The translations under genes and the position numbers were made by a program. DNA of 64,000 bases from Polymorphobacter multimanifer (lineage in GTDB: Bacteria; Pseudomonadota; Alphaproteobacteria; Sphingomonadales; Sphingomonadaceae). Positions 44,687-53,578 of this stretch are shown here, piece after piece. The DNA lies in assembly GCF_014205635.1 (NCBI RefSeq), contig NZ_JACIIV010000007.1, positions 58,955 through 122,954 on the forward strand, written 5' to 3'. The first letter of the stretch is position 1. Each line of letters opens with the position of its first letter. A model generated the notes under the pieces. The model was not told where the DNA came from. It searched no databases and saw only the letters and a program-made list of their open reading frames with translations.

Positions 44687-44733
44687 CGGCCACCGATAGC
44701 GGCTCGGTGCAGTGGCTGCTATGGGCTGCAGCC

Positions 44734-45789
44734 ATGAAAATCCTGAAATTCCTGGCCTCGGCGCGCGGGCTGCTGATGGGGGCGGCGCTGTTGCTGCTGC
44801 TGCCCTATGGGCTGGGGGCCTTGTCGAGCAATGCTTCGGCGGCGGCAGATGCGGTGCAGCCGATCCGCCTCACCACGACGCCGCTGCCGCTCAACCGCGA
44901 CGATCCCGGCCAGACGCGCATCGGCGCGCTGGCCTTTCTGGGCGCGGTGCAGGTCCGCAGCACGGCGGAGGGTTTTGGCGGCATTTCGGGGCTGCAGACC
45001 GATGGCCGCGGGCAGTTTCTGGCCGTCACCGACACCGGCAACTGGCTGGCGTTTCGCAGCATCGAGCGCGGCGGCCGGCTGGTGGGGCTGGAGGGCGCCG
45101 TGACGGCGCCGCTGCTGGACACCGAAGGCATGGCCGCGATCGAAAAGGCCGATGCCGATGCCGAATCGCTTGCGTGGGACCCCGCCACCGGGGCGGTGAC
45201 GATCGGCTTCGAGCAGGACCATCGGCTGATGCACTATGCCGGCATCGACCCTCGCCGGCCGGAGACGCTGGCGCGCAGCGCCACCCGCACCGAGCGCTGG
45301 GCCGGCATGGTTGACTGGCCGCGCAATGGCGGTGCCGAATCCCTGGCGGTGCTGCCGGGGGGGGCGCGACTGGTGATTGCAGAGGACCCCAGCCACGACG
45401 GCGGCCATCTGGCGCTGCTCGACAGCAGCGGCGAGATCGGGGGCGGCGAGATCCGGCGGCTGGGCATTCCGGGGTTGCCCGAGCATCGGCCGACCGACGC
45501 CGTGGCGCTCGATGCGACCCGCGTGCTGGTGCTGCACCGGCGCTTCAACCTGCGTGGCCAGGGGGCGGGGCTGACGCTGATCGACCTTGCGCCTGCGCTG
45601 GCTGGGGGCACGCACGTGCCGAGCACCGAACTGGCGCGCTGGGAGGCGCCGGTGACGCTCGACAACATGGAGGGGCTCGCCATCGCCCGCAGCGGCGACC
45701 GCGTGTTCCTCTACATCGTGTCGGACGACAATCTGAACAGCCTGCAGGCGACGATCGTGATGAAATTCGAGCTGCTGTTGCCGCAATAG
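44734..45789 (+). CDS. Esterase-like activity of phytase family protein
   Basis: A 351-residue protein with an N-terminal membrane or signal segment (ILKFLASARGLLMGAALLLLL). The body is the phytase-like beta-propeller domain: GISGLQTDGRGQFLAVTDTGNW, TEGMAAIEKADADAESLAWD and RPTDAVALDATRVLVLHRRF mark successive blades. Members hydrolyse unknown phosphoester or ester substrates in the periplasm or at the membrane. It ends 8 bp before a strong hairpin shared with the convergent rpmB gene. Catalysis is inferred from the family only. Confidence 0.8.
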   Translation: MKILKFLASARGLLMGAALLLLLPYGLGALSSNASAAADAVQPIRLTTTPLPLNRDDPGQTRIGALAFLGAVQVRSTAEGFGGISGLQTDGRGQFLAVTDTGNWLAFRSIERGGRLVGLEGAVTAPLLDTEGMAAIEKADADAESLAWDPATGAVTIGFEQDHRLMHYAGIDPRRPETLARSATRTERWAGMVDWPRNGGAESLAVLPGGARLVIAEDPSHDGGHLALLDSSGEIGGGEIRRLGIPGLPEHRPTDAVALDATRVLVLHRRFNLRGQGAGLTLIDLAPALAGGTHVPSTELARWEAPVTLDNMEGLAIARSGDRVFLYIVSDDNLNSLQATIVMKFELLLPQ

Positions 45790-45790
45790 C

Positions 45791-45819
45791 AGAAAGGCCC
45801 GGATCGCTCCGGGCCTTCT
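45791..45819 (-). terminator. Rho-independent terminator between phytase-like gene and rpmB
   Basis: Perfect 10-bp stem AAGGCCCGGA (45794-45803) with TCCGGGCCTT (45808-45817) and a TCGC loop. On the minus strand it is followed by TTTCT, so it mainly ends rpmB transcription, but the hairpin could also stop the convergent upstream gene. Confidence 0.82.
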
Positions 45820-45843
45820 GGCATTGCAACCGGGTCGACGCGA

Positions 45844-46143
45844 TCAGGCGGCGACCGGCTCCTTGGTCACCTTCTTGGCGATCTCGCGCTTCAGCTTGAC
45901 GCAGCGATCCGAGAGCAGATCGGCGTTGGTCTTGAGCAGCCAATTGTCCAGCCCGCCGACATGCTCGACCGAGCGAAGGCCGTTGGTCGAGACGCGCAGG
46001 CGCACCGAGCGACCGAGTGCTTCGGACATCAGCGTCACATTCTGCAAATTGGGCAGGAAGGTGCGCTTGGTCTTGTTGTTGGCGTGGGAGACGTTGTTGC
46101 CAACCATCCGGCCCTTGGCGGTGAGCTCGCAAACGCGCGACAT
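45844..46143 (-). CDS. rpmB: 50S ribosomal protein L28
   Basis: A 99-residue L28 protein of the large ribosomal subunit, starting [20 protein letters not shown] and containing [20 protein letters not shown]. The long alphaproteobacterial C-terminal extension ([16 protein letters not shown]) is present. The ATG at 46143 was chosen because all L28 proteins start there; the frame is open further upstream but not L28-like. A long inverted repeat lies in its leader. Confidence 0.97.
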   Translation of the reverse strand: MSRVCELTAKGRMVGNNVSHANNKTKRTFLPNLQNVTLMSEALGRSVRLRVSTNGLRSVEHVGGLDNWLLKTNADLLSDRCVKLKREIAKKVTKEPVAA

Positions 46144-46163
46144 GATCTTTGTCCCTGATACTG

Positions 46164-46225
46164 CCGGCCGGGGCCGGGGCGGTTCGAATCGGTTTGCCAA
46201 GCAGACAGGGGCGGACCCCGGCCGG
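46164..46225 (-). promoter_or_regulatory. Inverted repeat in the rpmB leader
   Basis: Two perfect 10-bp arms, ccggccgggg (46164-46173) and ccccggccgg (46216-46225), separated by 42 nt, lie 20-82 bp upstream of the rpmB start. In the rpmB mRNA they could form a stable hairpin in the 5' leader. Whether this regulates L28 synthesis is unknown. Confidence 0.5.
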
Positions 46226-46391
46226 TTCAGCGGCAAGGGCGCGTCGTTAGCCGAGTGCCGGGCTTCGGTCAACTCTCGTTGCGCCGGAGGGCGTGCCACA
46301 TGGGGCGACATCGAGCCTCTTCCCCAAGCAACGCCGGGCGACTAGGCTCGTGAAAGTGTAGCGTTCGATCTCTCGTAGCCCAAGGTGTCCG

Positions 46392-46676
46392 ATGCCCTAT
46401 TTCGCGATTCACTGCATCGACAAGCCCGATTCGGCGGAGCTGCGGGCCGCGACGAGGCCAGCACACCTGGCCTATATCAACACGATGCTCGAGCGCGTGC
46501 TCGTCGCCGGCCCGCTGCTGCGCCCCGATGGTCGCGCCATGGGCAGCCTGCTGATCATGGAATTCGACGACCGCGACGCGGCGATCACCTTCTCGACCGA
46601 CGATCCCTATCATCAGGCAGGGCTGTTCGAGAGCCGCTCGGTCACCAACTGGCACAAGGTCCTGCCCGCCGGTTGA
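46392..46676 (+). CDS. YciI family protein
   Basis: A 94-residue ferredoxin-like-fold protein of the YCII domain family. It starts MPYFAIHCIDKPDSAELRAA and has AHLAYINTMLERVLVAGPLL, where the conserved histidine of YCII proteins lies in the H of RPAHLAY. The end DPYHQAGLFESRSVTNWHKV is also typical. YCII proteins are small enzymes or chaperone-like factors with varied substrates. It is divergent from rpmB and converges on ptsP with a 4-bp gap. Confidence 0.88.
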   Translation: MPYFAIHCIDKPDSAELRAATRPAHLAYINTMLERVLVAGPLLRPDGRAMGSLLIMEFDDRDAAITFSTDDPYHQAGLFESRSVTNWHKVLPAG

Positions 46677-46680
46677 GGCT

Positions 46681-48945
46681 TCAGGAAAGCTCGGCGCCTT
46701 GAGCTGCAGCCATGGCGCCAAGGGCGGCGCGAATGTCGGTGCCCGGCGCATCGAGCCAGCCGTGCATCGCCGCCGAAACCGCGCCCAGATCGATCGAGCG
46801 CACCATTGCCTTGATCGGCCCCACGCCGGCGGGCGTGATCGAAAGCTGCTCCACCCCCAGCGCCAGCAGCGCCAGCGCCTCGAGCGGGCGGCCGCCCATC
46901 TCGCCGCAGACGGTGGCGGGCTTGCCGGCGGCGGCGGCGGCGCGGATGATTCGCCGCAACACGCGCAGGATGGCCGGGGAAAGCCAGTCATAACGGTCCG
47001 CCAGCCGCGGGTTGGCACGATCGGCGGCGAACAGGAACTGGGTAAGATCGTTGGTGCCGACCGAGACGAAATCGGTCATCGGCAGCAGCTCGTCGAGCGT
47101 CTCGATGATGGCGGGCACCTCGATCATGGCGCCGTAGCGGACCTGTGCCGGCAGTGCATGGCCGGCGCGCCCCAGCAGCTCCGCCTGCGCCTCCACAAGC
47201 GCGCGCGCCTCGGCAAACTCCCAGGGCTCGGACACCATCGGGAACATGACGTTGAGCGTGCGCCCGGCGGCGGCTTGCAGCAGGGCGCGCGCCTGCACCT
47301 TCATCAGCCCCGAGCGGCCAAGCGCCAGCCGCAGTGCGCGCCAGCCCATCGCCGGGTTCTCGTCATCCTCGCCGCCGTTCAGATAGGGCACCGTCTTGTC
47401 CCCACCGATGTCGATGGTGCGGAAGATCACCGGGCGCGGTCCGGCGGCATCGAGGACGGCCGTGTAGAGCGCCTGCTGCCGCTCGCGGCGCGGCAGTGTG
47501 GCCGAGACGAGGAACTGGAATTCGGTGCGGAACAGCCCGATTCCGTCCGCCCCGGTCGCATCGAGCGCTGCGGCATCATCGGCCAGGCCGGCGTTCATCA
47601 TGATCTGCACGCGCTTGCCATCGCGCGTGACCGCCGGCGCGTCGCGCAGCAAGGCATAGCGCTCGGCGCGCTTGGCCTTGGCGGCGCTCATCTCGGTGTA
47701 GCTCTTGATCATTGCCGCCTGTGGCCGGATCAGCAGCGCACCATTGGCGGCATCGACGATCAGCTCGTCCCCATCCGCCACCTGCGCGAACAGCTCGGGC
47801 ACGCGCCCAAGCATCGGCACCCCCATGGCGCGCGCGACAATCGTCACATGGCTGGTCAGGCTGCCTTCCTCCAGCACCACGCCCTTGAGCCAGCGGCGAT
47901 CATATTCGAGCAGCTCGGCCGGCCCGAGATTGCGGGCGATGAGGATCATCTCGGTCTGCAGGCCCTGCTGGGCGGCGGTGCCGAGCTGGCCCGCCACGAT
48001 CCGCAGCAGCCGGTTGGCGAGATCATCGAGGTCGGTCAGCCGCTCGCGCAGATAGGGGTCCTCGATCGAGCGCATCCGCGCGCGCGTCTTGGCCTGCACC
48101 CGGTCGATCGCTGCCTCGGCGGTCAGCCCGGTCTCGATCGCCTCGTTGATCCGCCGCAGCCAGCCCTCGTCATAGGCGAACATCTTGTAGGTCTCGAGCA
48201 CGTCCTGATGGTCCCCGCCGCCGGCGAACTCGGCCTGGCCCATCATGCCGTCGATCGCCTCGCGCAGCTTGCCGAAGCCGGCGCGCACGCGGTTGCGCTC
48301 GGTCTCGGGATCGTCCGCCACGGTATGCTCGATGACGACACGCGGCTGGTGGAACACCGCCAACCCGCGTGCCAGCCCGTCGACGAGCTTGAGGCCGGCC
48401 AGCCGCGCCGGGGCGGAGCTGGCGGTGCGCGCCGCCGCGGCCTCGGCATCATCGACCAGCCCGGCGCCGTGGATCAGCTCGGAAAGCGCCATTGCCACCG
48501 TCTGCAGCGCCTCGATCTCGATCTCCTGATATTCGCGCGGCTGCGCGTGCTGGACGGCGAGCACGCCGATGGCCGCCTCGCGCCGCACGATCGGCACACC
48601 GGCAAAGCTGTGGAATCGCTCCTCGCCGGTTTCGGGGCGATAGGCGAAATCGGGGTGGGCCTGGGCTTCGGCGAGGTTGAGCGGCTCGCGGCGCGCGGCG
48701 ATGACGCCGACAAGCCCCTGCCCCATCGCCAGCCGCGTGACGTGCACCGCCTCCTGCGCAAGGCCCTGGGTGGCGAACAGCTCGAGCTTGCCTTCGCGGA
48801 GCAGGTAGATGGAAGCGACTTCGCTCGACAGCGCTTCCGCGACAATCCGCACCACCCGCCCGAGCTTGGCTTCAGCACCGCTACGCGACGCCATCACCTC
48901 ATGGAGGCGACGGAGGATCTCGCGGGCGGCGCTTACAGGAGGCAT
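46681..48945 (-). CDS. ptsP: PEP-protein phosphotransferase PtsP (EI-Ntr)
   Basis: Enzyme I of the nitrogen-related PTS, which takes phosphate from PEP and passes it to NPr. A GAF domain occupies residues 1-170 (SSEVASIYLLREGKLELF). The PEP-utilising part has the active histidine in EGSLTSHVTIVARAMG and the PEP-binding domain ending with TVCGEMGGRP, where the cysteine is catalytic. ATG 48945 gives 755 residues. It is separated from the NMO-like gene by 13 bp in the same direction. No ptsO or ptsN is nearby. Confidence 0.93.
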   Translation of the reverse strand: MPPVSAAREILRRLHEVMASRSGAEAKLGRVVRIVAEALSSEVASIYLLREGKLELFATQGLAQEAVHVTRLAMGQGLVGVIAARREPLNLAEAQAHPDFAYRPETGEERFHSFAGVPIVRREAAIGVLAVQHAQPREYQEIEIEALQTVAMALSELIHGAGLVDDAEAAAARTASSAPARLAGLKLVDGLARGLAVFHQPRVVIEHTVADDPETERNRVRAGFGKLREAIDGMMGQAEFAGGGDHQDVLETYKMFAYDEGWLRRINEAIETGLTAEAAIDRVQAKTRARMRSIEDPYLRERLTDLDDLANRLLRIVAGQLGTAAQQGLQTEMILIARNLGPAELLEYDRRWLKGVVLEEGSLTSHVTIVARAMGVPMLGRVPELFAQVADGDELIVDAANGALLIRPQAAMIKSYTEMSAAKAKRAERYALLRDAPAVTRDGKRVQIMMNAGLADDAAALDATGADGIGLFRTEFQFLVSATLPRRERQQALYTAVLDAAGPRPVIFRTIDIGGDKTVPYLNGGEDDENPAMGWRALRLALGRSGLMKVQARALLQAAAGRTLNVMFPMVSEPWEFAEARALVEAQAELLGRAGHALPAQVRYGAMIEVPAIIETLDELLPMTDFVSVGTNDLTQFLFAADRANPRLADRYDWLSPAILRVLRRIIRAAAAAGKPATVCGEMGGRPLEALALLALGVEQLSITPAGVGPIKAMVRSIDLGAVSAAMHGWLDAPGTDIRAALGAMAAAQGAELS

Positions 48946-48958
48946 CGGGCGGGCGGCA

Positions 48959-49984
48959 TCAGGCGGCAGCGTAGGCGATGGGCGGCGCGCGGGTGGCGAG
49001 CGCCTCATTGGCTTCGCGCACCAGCTCGTCGATGATCTCGGCAACGGGCTGCTCGGCGGTGACCATGCCGACCGACTGGCCCGCCATCAGCGAGCCGTTC
49101 TCGATATCGCCATCGACCACGGCACGGCGCAGCGCACCCGCCCAGTAGTGCTCGATCTCGAGCTGGGCGGCGGGCAGATCGACCTCGCCGGCATCGAGCC
49201 GGATGGCGACTTCGCGCTGCTTGGCCATGAAGGCTTCCGACCCGGCGTTCTTGAGGGCGCGCACCGGGATGACCGGCAGCCGCTGATCGAGCTGCACGCT
49301 GGCGATGGCATCGCGCGCCGAGGCGCGGACGAATGCCTTCTTGAAATTGGGGTGCGCCACGCTTTCGGCCGAGGCGGCGAAGCGCGTGCCGAGCTGCACG
49401 CCGTCAGCACCCATCCTTGCCCACATCGCCACGGCAGCACCGCGGCCGATGCCGCCGGCCACGAACACCGGCACCTGGGTGATGACGGGCAAAATCTCCT
49501 GCGCCAGCACCGAAAGCGACACCGGGCCGATATGGCCGCCAGCCTCCGAGCCTTCGATGATGATGGCATCGGCGCCCGAGCGCACCAGCTTCTTTGCCAG
49601 CGCCGCGGTGGGGGCGAAGCACATCAGTTTGGCGCCACCGGCCTTGATGGCCTCGATGGCGGCGCCCGAGGGCAGGCCGCCGGCGAGCACGATATGGCCG
49701 ACCTTGTGGCGAGCGCAGACCGCGATCAGCTCCATCATCGCCGGGTGGAGCGTGATGAGGTTGACGCCGAACGGCTTGTCGGTGAGGGCGCGGGTGGCGG
49801 CGATCTCGGCATCGAGCAGTGCGGGTGTCATAGAGCCACAGGCGATGACGCCGAAGCCGCCGGCGTTGCTGATGGCGGACACGAGGTGGCGCTCGGACAC
49901 CCAGGTCATGGCGCCGGCCATGATCGCATGGCGAGTGCCGAGGAAGGTGCGGCCGCGGGCGGTCAGCTGGTCAAGTCGGCTCAT
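48959..49984 (-). CDS. Nitronate monooxygenase-like FMN enzyme
   Basis: A 341-residue TIM-barrel flavoprotein of the NPD/NMO family. FMN contacts are in MAGAMTWVSERHLVSAISNAGG, SGADAIIIEGSEAGGHIG and VPVFVAGGIGRGAAVAM. These match the enoyl-reductase/NMO branch. Its start overlaps the lysC stop by 4 bp, an unusual pairing since the amino-acid pathway has no obvious need for it. Substrate is not deducible; the class oxidises alkyl nitronates or acts as an oxidoreductase on unsaturated compounds. Confidence 0.87.
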   Translation of the reverse strand: MSRLDQLTARGRTFLGTRHAIMAGAMTWVSERHLVSAISNAGGFGVIACGSMTPALLDAEIAATRALTDKPFGVNLITLHPAMMELIAVCARHKVGHIVLAGGLPSGAAIEAIKAGGAKLMCFAPTAALAKKLVRSGADAIIIEGSEAGGHIGPVSLSVLAQEILPVITQVPVFVAGGIGRGAAVAMWARMGADGVQLGTRFAASAESVAHPNFKKAFVRASARDAIASVQLDQRLPVIPVRALKNAGSEAFMAKQREVAIRLDAGEVDLPAAQLEIEHYWAGALRRAVVDGDIENGSLMAGQSVGMVTAEQPVAEIIDELVREANEALATRAPPIAYAAA

Positions 49985-51252
49985 GCAGTCTCCATCGCTG
50001 TGCCCGATATCGTGTCGGGGGCCGGGGGCTCGGCGCCGTCGAGCCCATAGGCGGTGTGCAGCACGCGCACCGCCAGTTCCACATATTCCTCGGCGATGAG
50101 CACGCTCACCTTGATTTCGGACGTGGTGATCGCCTGGATATTGATGCCTCGCGTCGCCAGCGCGCGGAACATGGTGGCAGCGACGCCGGCATGGCTGCGC
50201 ATGCCGACACCCACCACCGAGATCTTGGCGACCGCGGCATCGGAGAGCAGCGCGGCATGGCCGATGTCGGCATGGGCACGATCCAGCACATCGAGGCTGA
50301 GCGGCAGCTGGGCGCGCGGCACGGTGAAGGTGACATCGGTCTTGCCCTCGTCCTTGGCGATGTTCTGGACGATCATGTCGACATTGACATTGGCATCGGC
50401 GAGCGGGCCGAAGATGGCGGCCACCACGCCCGGCCGATCGGGCACGCCGACCAGCGTCACCTTGGCTTCGGACTTGTCATAGGCCACGCCGGCGATCAGC
50501 TGCTGTTCCACGTCGTCCTCACTTTCATCGACCACAAGGGTTCCGGGGGCATCGCTGAAGCTCGACAGCACCTGCACCCGCACCTTTTCCTTCATTGCCA
50601 GCTCGACCGAGCGGGTCTGCAGCACCTTGGCCCCCACGCTCGCCAGTTCGAGCATCTCCTCATAGGTGATGCGCGACAGTTTCTGCGCACGCGGCACGAT
50701 CCGGGGATCGGTCGTGTAGACCCCGTCCACATCGGTGTAGATATCACATCTTTCCGCCCCCAGCGCTGCCGCCAGCGCCACGGCCGAGGTGTCGGAGCCG
50801 CCGCGGCCGAGCGTCGTCACCCGTCCCCCGGCGGTCATGCCCTGGAAGCCCGGCACCACCGCCACTTCGCCGGCCGCCATCGAAGCCAGCACCGCCGTCG
50901 TGTCGATCCCTTCGATCCGCGCCGTGCCATGCGCATCGGACGTGCGGATCGGCAGCTGCCAGCCGAGCCAGGAACGCGCGCGCACCCCCATCGCCTGCAA
51001 CGTGATCGCCAGCAGCCCGGCAGTCACCTGCTCGCCGGCGGCCACCACCACATCATATTCGGCCGGCGTGGCCAGCGGTGCGGCCTCGCGGCAGAAGCCC
51101 ACCAGCCGGTCGGTCTCGCCAGCCATCGCCGAGACGACGACTGCAACCTCATGTCCGGCTTCGACAGCGGTCTTCACACGGCTGGCCACGTTCCGGATCC
51201 GCTCGGTGCCGGCCATCGACGTGCCGCCAAATTTCATCACGATCCGCGCCAT
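49981..51252 (-). CDS. lysC: Aspartate kinase
   Basis: First enzyme of the aspartate family pathway (Lys, Thr, Met), phosphorylating L-aspartate. The N-terminal signature is VMKFGGTSMAGTERIRNVA, and FQGMTAGGRVTTLGRGGSDTSAVALA is the kinase core. Two ACT domains follow from about residue 265 (VTLVGVPDRPGVVAAIFGPLAD and ISVVGVGMRSHAGVAATMF), so feedback inhibition by lysine and/or threonine is expected. At 423 residues it is complete. It is divergent from ubiG across 127 bp. No lysine riboswitch was seen upstream. Confidence 0.96.
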   Translation of the reverse strand: MARIVMKFGGTSMAGTERIRNVASRVKTAVEAGHEVAVVVSAMAGETDRLVGFCREAAPLATPAEYDVVVAAGEQVTAGLLAITLQAMGVRARSWLGWQLPIRTSDAHGTARIEGIDTTAVLASMAAGEVAVVPGFQGMTAGGRVTTLGRGGSDTSAVALAAALGAERCDIYTDVDGVYTTDPRIVPRAQKLSRITYEEMLELASVGAKVLQTRSVELAMKEKVRVQVLSSFSDAPGTLVVDESEDDVEQQLIAGVAYDKSEAKVTLVGVPDRPGVVAAIFGPLADANVNVDMIVQNIAKDEGKTDVTFTVPRAQLPLSLDVLDRAHADIGHAALLSDAAVAKISVVGVGMRSHAGVAATMFRALATRGINIQAITTSEIKVSVLIAEEYVELAVRVLHTAYGLDGAEPPAPDTISGTAMETA

Positions 51253-51379
51253 CAGGGCCGCCCCATATCCTCATGCCAAGTCGACCCATGCGCCGGACTT
51301 TGCATGCAGTTAGAAACTGGACCGGCAGTTGGCAAGCAAGCCGCATGGCGGGATGCATCAATATTGGCTATCAGGGGCC

Positions 51380-52111
51380 ATGGACAGCCCCAGCATCTCT
51401 CCGGACGAGGCCAGTTTCTTCGGCAAGCTTGCCGAGGATTGGTGGAACCCGCGCGGCAGTTCGGCGATGCTCCACCGCATCACGCCGGTGCGCTCCGCCT
51501 ATATCCGCGACGCTGCGGTGCGCCATTTCGGGCAGAACGCGCGCAGCCGGCATCCGCTGGCGGGGTTGCGGGTGCTCGATATCGGCTGCGGGGCCGGGCT
51601 GCAGGCCGAGCCGCTGGCGCGAATGGGGGGCACGGTCACCGCGATCGATGCAGCGCCCGAGAATATCGCGGCCGCGTCGGCGCATGCCGAAGCGCAGGAG
51701 CTGGCGATCGACTATCGCTGCGTGTCGCTCGAGGATCTGGCCGCCGAAGGGGCCGTGTTCGATCTGGTCACCTGCCTCGAGGTGATGGAGCATGTGGCGG
51801 GGCGGGATTCATTCCTCGCGGCCCTTTCGGCGCTGCTGGCACCCGGCGGACTTGCCATATTGAGCACGCCCAATCGCACGCCGGCGAGCTGGGCGGTTCT
51901 GATCGCGGGGGCGGAGATGATCACCCGCACCATCCCGCGCGGCGCGCATGATTGGCAGCGCTTCATGCAGCCGGCCGAACTGGCCGAGGCCATGGCGCAT
52001 GCCGGGCTGCGCGTGACCGCCACCGACGGGCTGAGCTGGCGCCCCGACCAGGGCTTCGCCATGGGCCAGGACACCAGCATCAACTATTTTGTTCAGGCGA
52101 TACGGGCCTAG
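51380..52111 (+). CDS. ubiG: Ubiquinone biosynthesis O-methyltransferase UbiG
   Basis: SAM-dependent O-methyltransferase acting in both O-methylation steps of ubiquinone synthesis. SAM motif I is LRVLDIGCGAGLQAEPLARMG. The start EASFFGKLAEDWWNPRGSSAMLHRITPVR is highly diagnostic, as is VTCLEVMEHVAGRDSFLAALS. ATG 51380 gives the family start; upstream in-frame ATGs (51353, 51329) would add unmatched residues. It ends 2 bp before an inverted-repeat element that could serve as its terminator. Confidence 0.95.
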   Translation: MDSPSISPDEASFFGKLAEDWWNPRGSSAMLHRITPVRSAYIRDAAVRHFGQNARSRHPLAGLRVLDIGCGAGLQAEPLARMGGTVTAIDAAPENIAAASAHAEAQELAIDYRCVSLEDLAAEGAVFDLVTCLEVMEHVAGRDSFLAALSALLAPGGLAILSTPNRTPASWAVLIAGAEMITRTIPRGAHDWQRFMQPAELAEAMAHAGLRVTATDGLSWRPDQGFAMGQDTSINYFVQAIRA

Positions 52112-52155
52112 CGTGTTTCGGAAAAGTGGGTACCGGTTTTCCGACCGAAACACGC
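52111..52155. repeat. Intergenic palindromic repeat element, copy 1
   Basis: Perfect 11-bp inverted arms gcgtgtttcgg (52111-52121) and ccgaaacacgc (52145-52155) enclose the core aaaagtgggtaccggtttt (52122-52140). The core is found again, reversed, near 56343. The element sits between the convergent ubiG and RcnB genes and overlaps the last base of the ubiG stop. It may work as a terminator hairpin. Confidence 0.85.
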
Positions 52156-52168
52156 TTCAGCAAAAGTC

Positions 52169-52672
52169 TTACCGCCAGAGGCTCCGCACCACCTGCACCA
52201 CCACGCCGTCACGCGTGCGGATCAGCAGGGCATCCGGACCGTAGCGCACCCAGCGGGTGCCCTGCCATGCCGGCTGGAGCTGGTAAACGCCGGGGTTGGC
52301 CACCCAATATTGCCGCGCCGAGAACGCCGGCGGGACGCGGTAGCCGACATTCCAGGGCTGGTAGCGGAAGCCGCGCGGCGCCACCCAGGCGGGGCCGCCG
52401 AAGCGCGGGCCAGCCCAGCGCCAGTCATTCTGCCCGACCGCGCGCCAGCGACGCTGGTCTTGGTAGAAATCGCGGCGATCGTTGCGGAAATCGCGGCGGT
52501 CGTTGCGGAAATCCCGCCGGTCATCGCGGAAATCCTGCCGGGCATCACGCCGATCGTCACGATACTCCTGCCGATCCTCGCGGCGATCTTCCCGCCAGTT
52601 GCTGCGATCCTGCGCCATGACAGGACCGGCGATCATCGTTGCGGCCATCAGGCCAAGAACAAGCCTACGCAT
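52169..52672 (-). CDS. RcnB-type periplasmic protein with Arg/Asp repeats
   Basis: A 167-residue exported protein. After the signal peptide (MRRLVLGLMAATMIAGPVMA) come about six repeats of a DDRRDFRN-type heptad (roughly residues 22-72), highly charged and probably helical. The C-terminal part, VPPAFSARQYWVANPGVYQLQPA with WVRYGPDALLIRTRDGVVVQV, is the RcnB domain. In E. coli RcnB is a periplasmic protein tied to nickel and cobalt homeostasis; with cobS/cobT far away no direct link is proposed. DNA encoding the repeats is itself repetitive and could expand or contract. Confidence 0.85.
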   Translation of the reverse strand: MRRLVLGLMAATMIAGPVMAQDRSNWREDRREDRQEYRDDRRDARQDFRDDRRDFRNDRRDFRNDRRDFYQDQRRWRAVGQNDWRWAGPRFGGPAWVAPRGFRYQPWNVGYRVPPAFSARQYWVANPGVYQLQPAWQGTRWVRYGPDALLIRTRDGVVVQVVRSLWR

Positions 52673-52781
52673 CAGCTGCCTCCCGAACCGGCGAGCCGGA
52701 AAATCCGGCTGGCCATGTGAGACAAGATGCGGCGAGTCGCGTGAACGCCTACTTAAACAGTGTGAAAGCTGGCGTTCAGCC

Positions 52782-53576
52782 TCAGAGGAAGCGCGCCACC
52801 ACTTCGCGGTAGGAGCGCGACACCTTCACCTGGGTGTTGGAGCCGAGAACGAGGAAGCATTCGCCATTGGTGTGCGGCTTGACGCTCTTGATGTTGTCGA
52901 GATTGACGATCGTCGAGCGGTGGATGCGCTGGAACTTGCGCGGATCGAGGCGCTTTTCGAGGTCCTTCATCGTCTCGCGCAGGATCAGCGTCTGGTCGGC
53001 GGTATAGATGCACATATAGTCGCCGGCTGCATCGATGCGTTCGATATCGTCGACATCGACCCGGAAGATCTGGCCGCGATCCTTGATGTTGAGGATCTTC
53101 TCGTAGCGGCTGGCGGCGGGCGCCTCGGCCTCCGCCGTGCCGGGCACCGCCTCGGGCGCCAGCTCGCTCAGGATGTTCTGCAGCCGGGATTTCTCGCCCG
53201 CACTGCGCCGCTCGGCGAGGCGCTGGCGCACCCGCTCGATGGTGGCGGCCAGCCGGTCTTCTTCCACCGGCTTGAGCAGATAATCCACCGCCTCGGCTTC
53301 GAAGGCACGCAGCGCGTGCTGCTGGAAGGCGGTGACGAACACGAAGAGCGGCGGCTCGATATCCGCCAGCCCCGAAACGACCGAAAAGCCGTCGAAGCCC
53401 GGCATCTGGATATCGAGGAACACCAGATCGGGCTTCAATGTCTTGATCGCGCGGATCGCCTCGCGGCCATTGGCGCAGCGTTCGACGATCTGGATATCGT
53501 CGAACGCCTGCAGGCGCAGTTCGAGGCCTTGGATGGCGAGACGCTCGTCGTCGACGATGATGGTGGTGATGGCCAT
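52782..53576 (-). CDS. LytTR family response regulator
   Basis: A 264-residue response regulator. The receiver domain has the phospho-acceptor D55 in KPDLVFLDIQMPGFDG and conserved acidic residues D9, D10 and E11 near the start (IIVDDERLAI). The C-terminal LytTR DNA-binding domain contains IDAAGDYMCIYTADQTLILRE and FQRIHRSTIVNLDNIKSVKP. The two genes are separated by only 2 bp and are co-transcribed after the histidine kinase. It probably regulates genes for surface or exported functions, but no LytTR target repeat was recognised in the window. Confidence 0.93.
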   Translation of the reverse strand: MAITTIIVDDERLAIQGLELRLQAFDDIQIVERCANGREAIRAIKTLKPDLVFLDIQMPGFDGFSVVSGLADIEPPLFVFVTAFQQHALRAFEAEAVDYLLKPVEEDRLAATIERVRQRLAERRSAGEKSRLQNILSELAPEAVPGTAEAEAPAASRYEKILNIKDRGQIFRVDVDDIERIDAAGDYMCIYTADQTLILRETMKDLEKRLDPRKFQRIHRSTIVNLDNIKSVKPHTNGECFLVLGSNTQVKVSRSYREVVARFL

Positions 53577-53578
53577 GA

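Noticed and set aside
46699..49035. Long plus-strand frame antisense to ptsP
   Set aside because: ptsP has its catalytic motifs; the opposite frame is histidine/arginine-rich without any.
51253..51379. Possible lysine riboswitch before lysC
   Set aside because: The 127-bp leader is too short and lacks the conserved lysine-riboswitch core.
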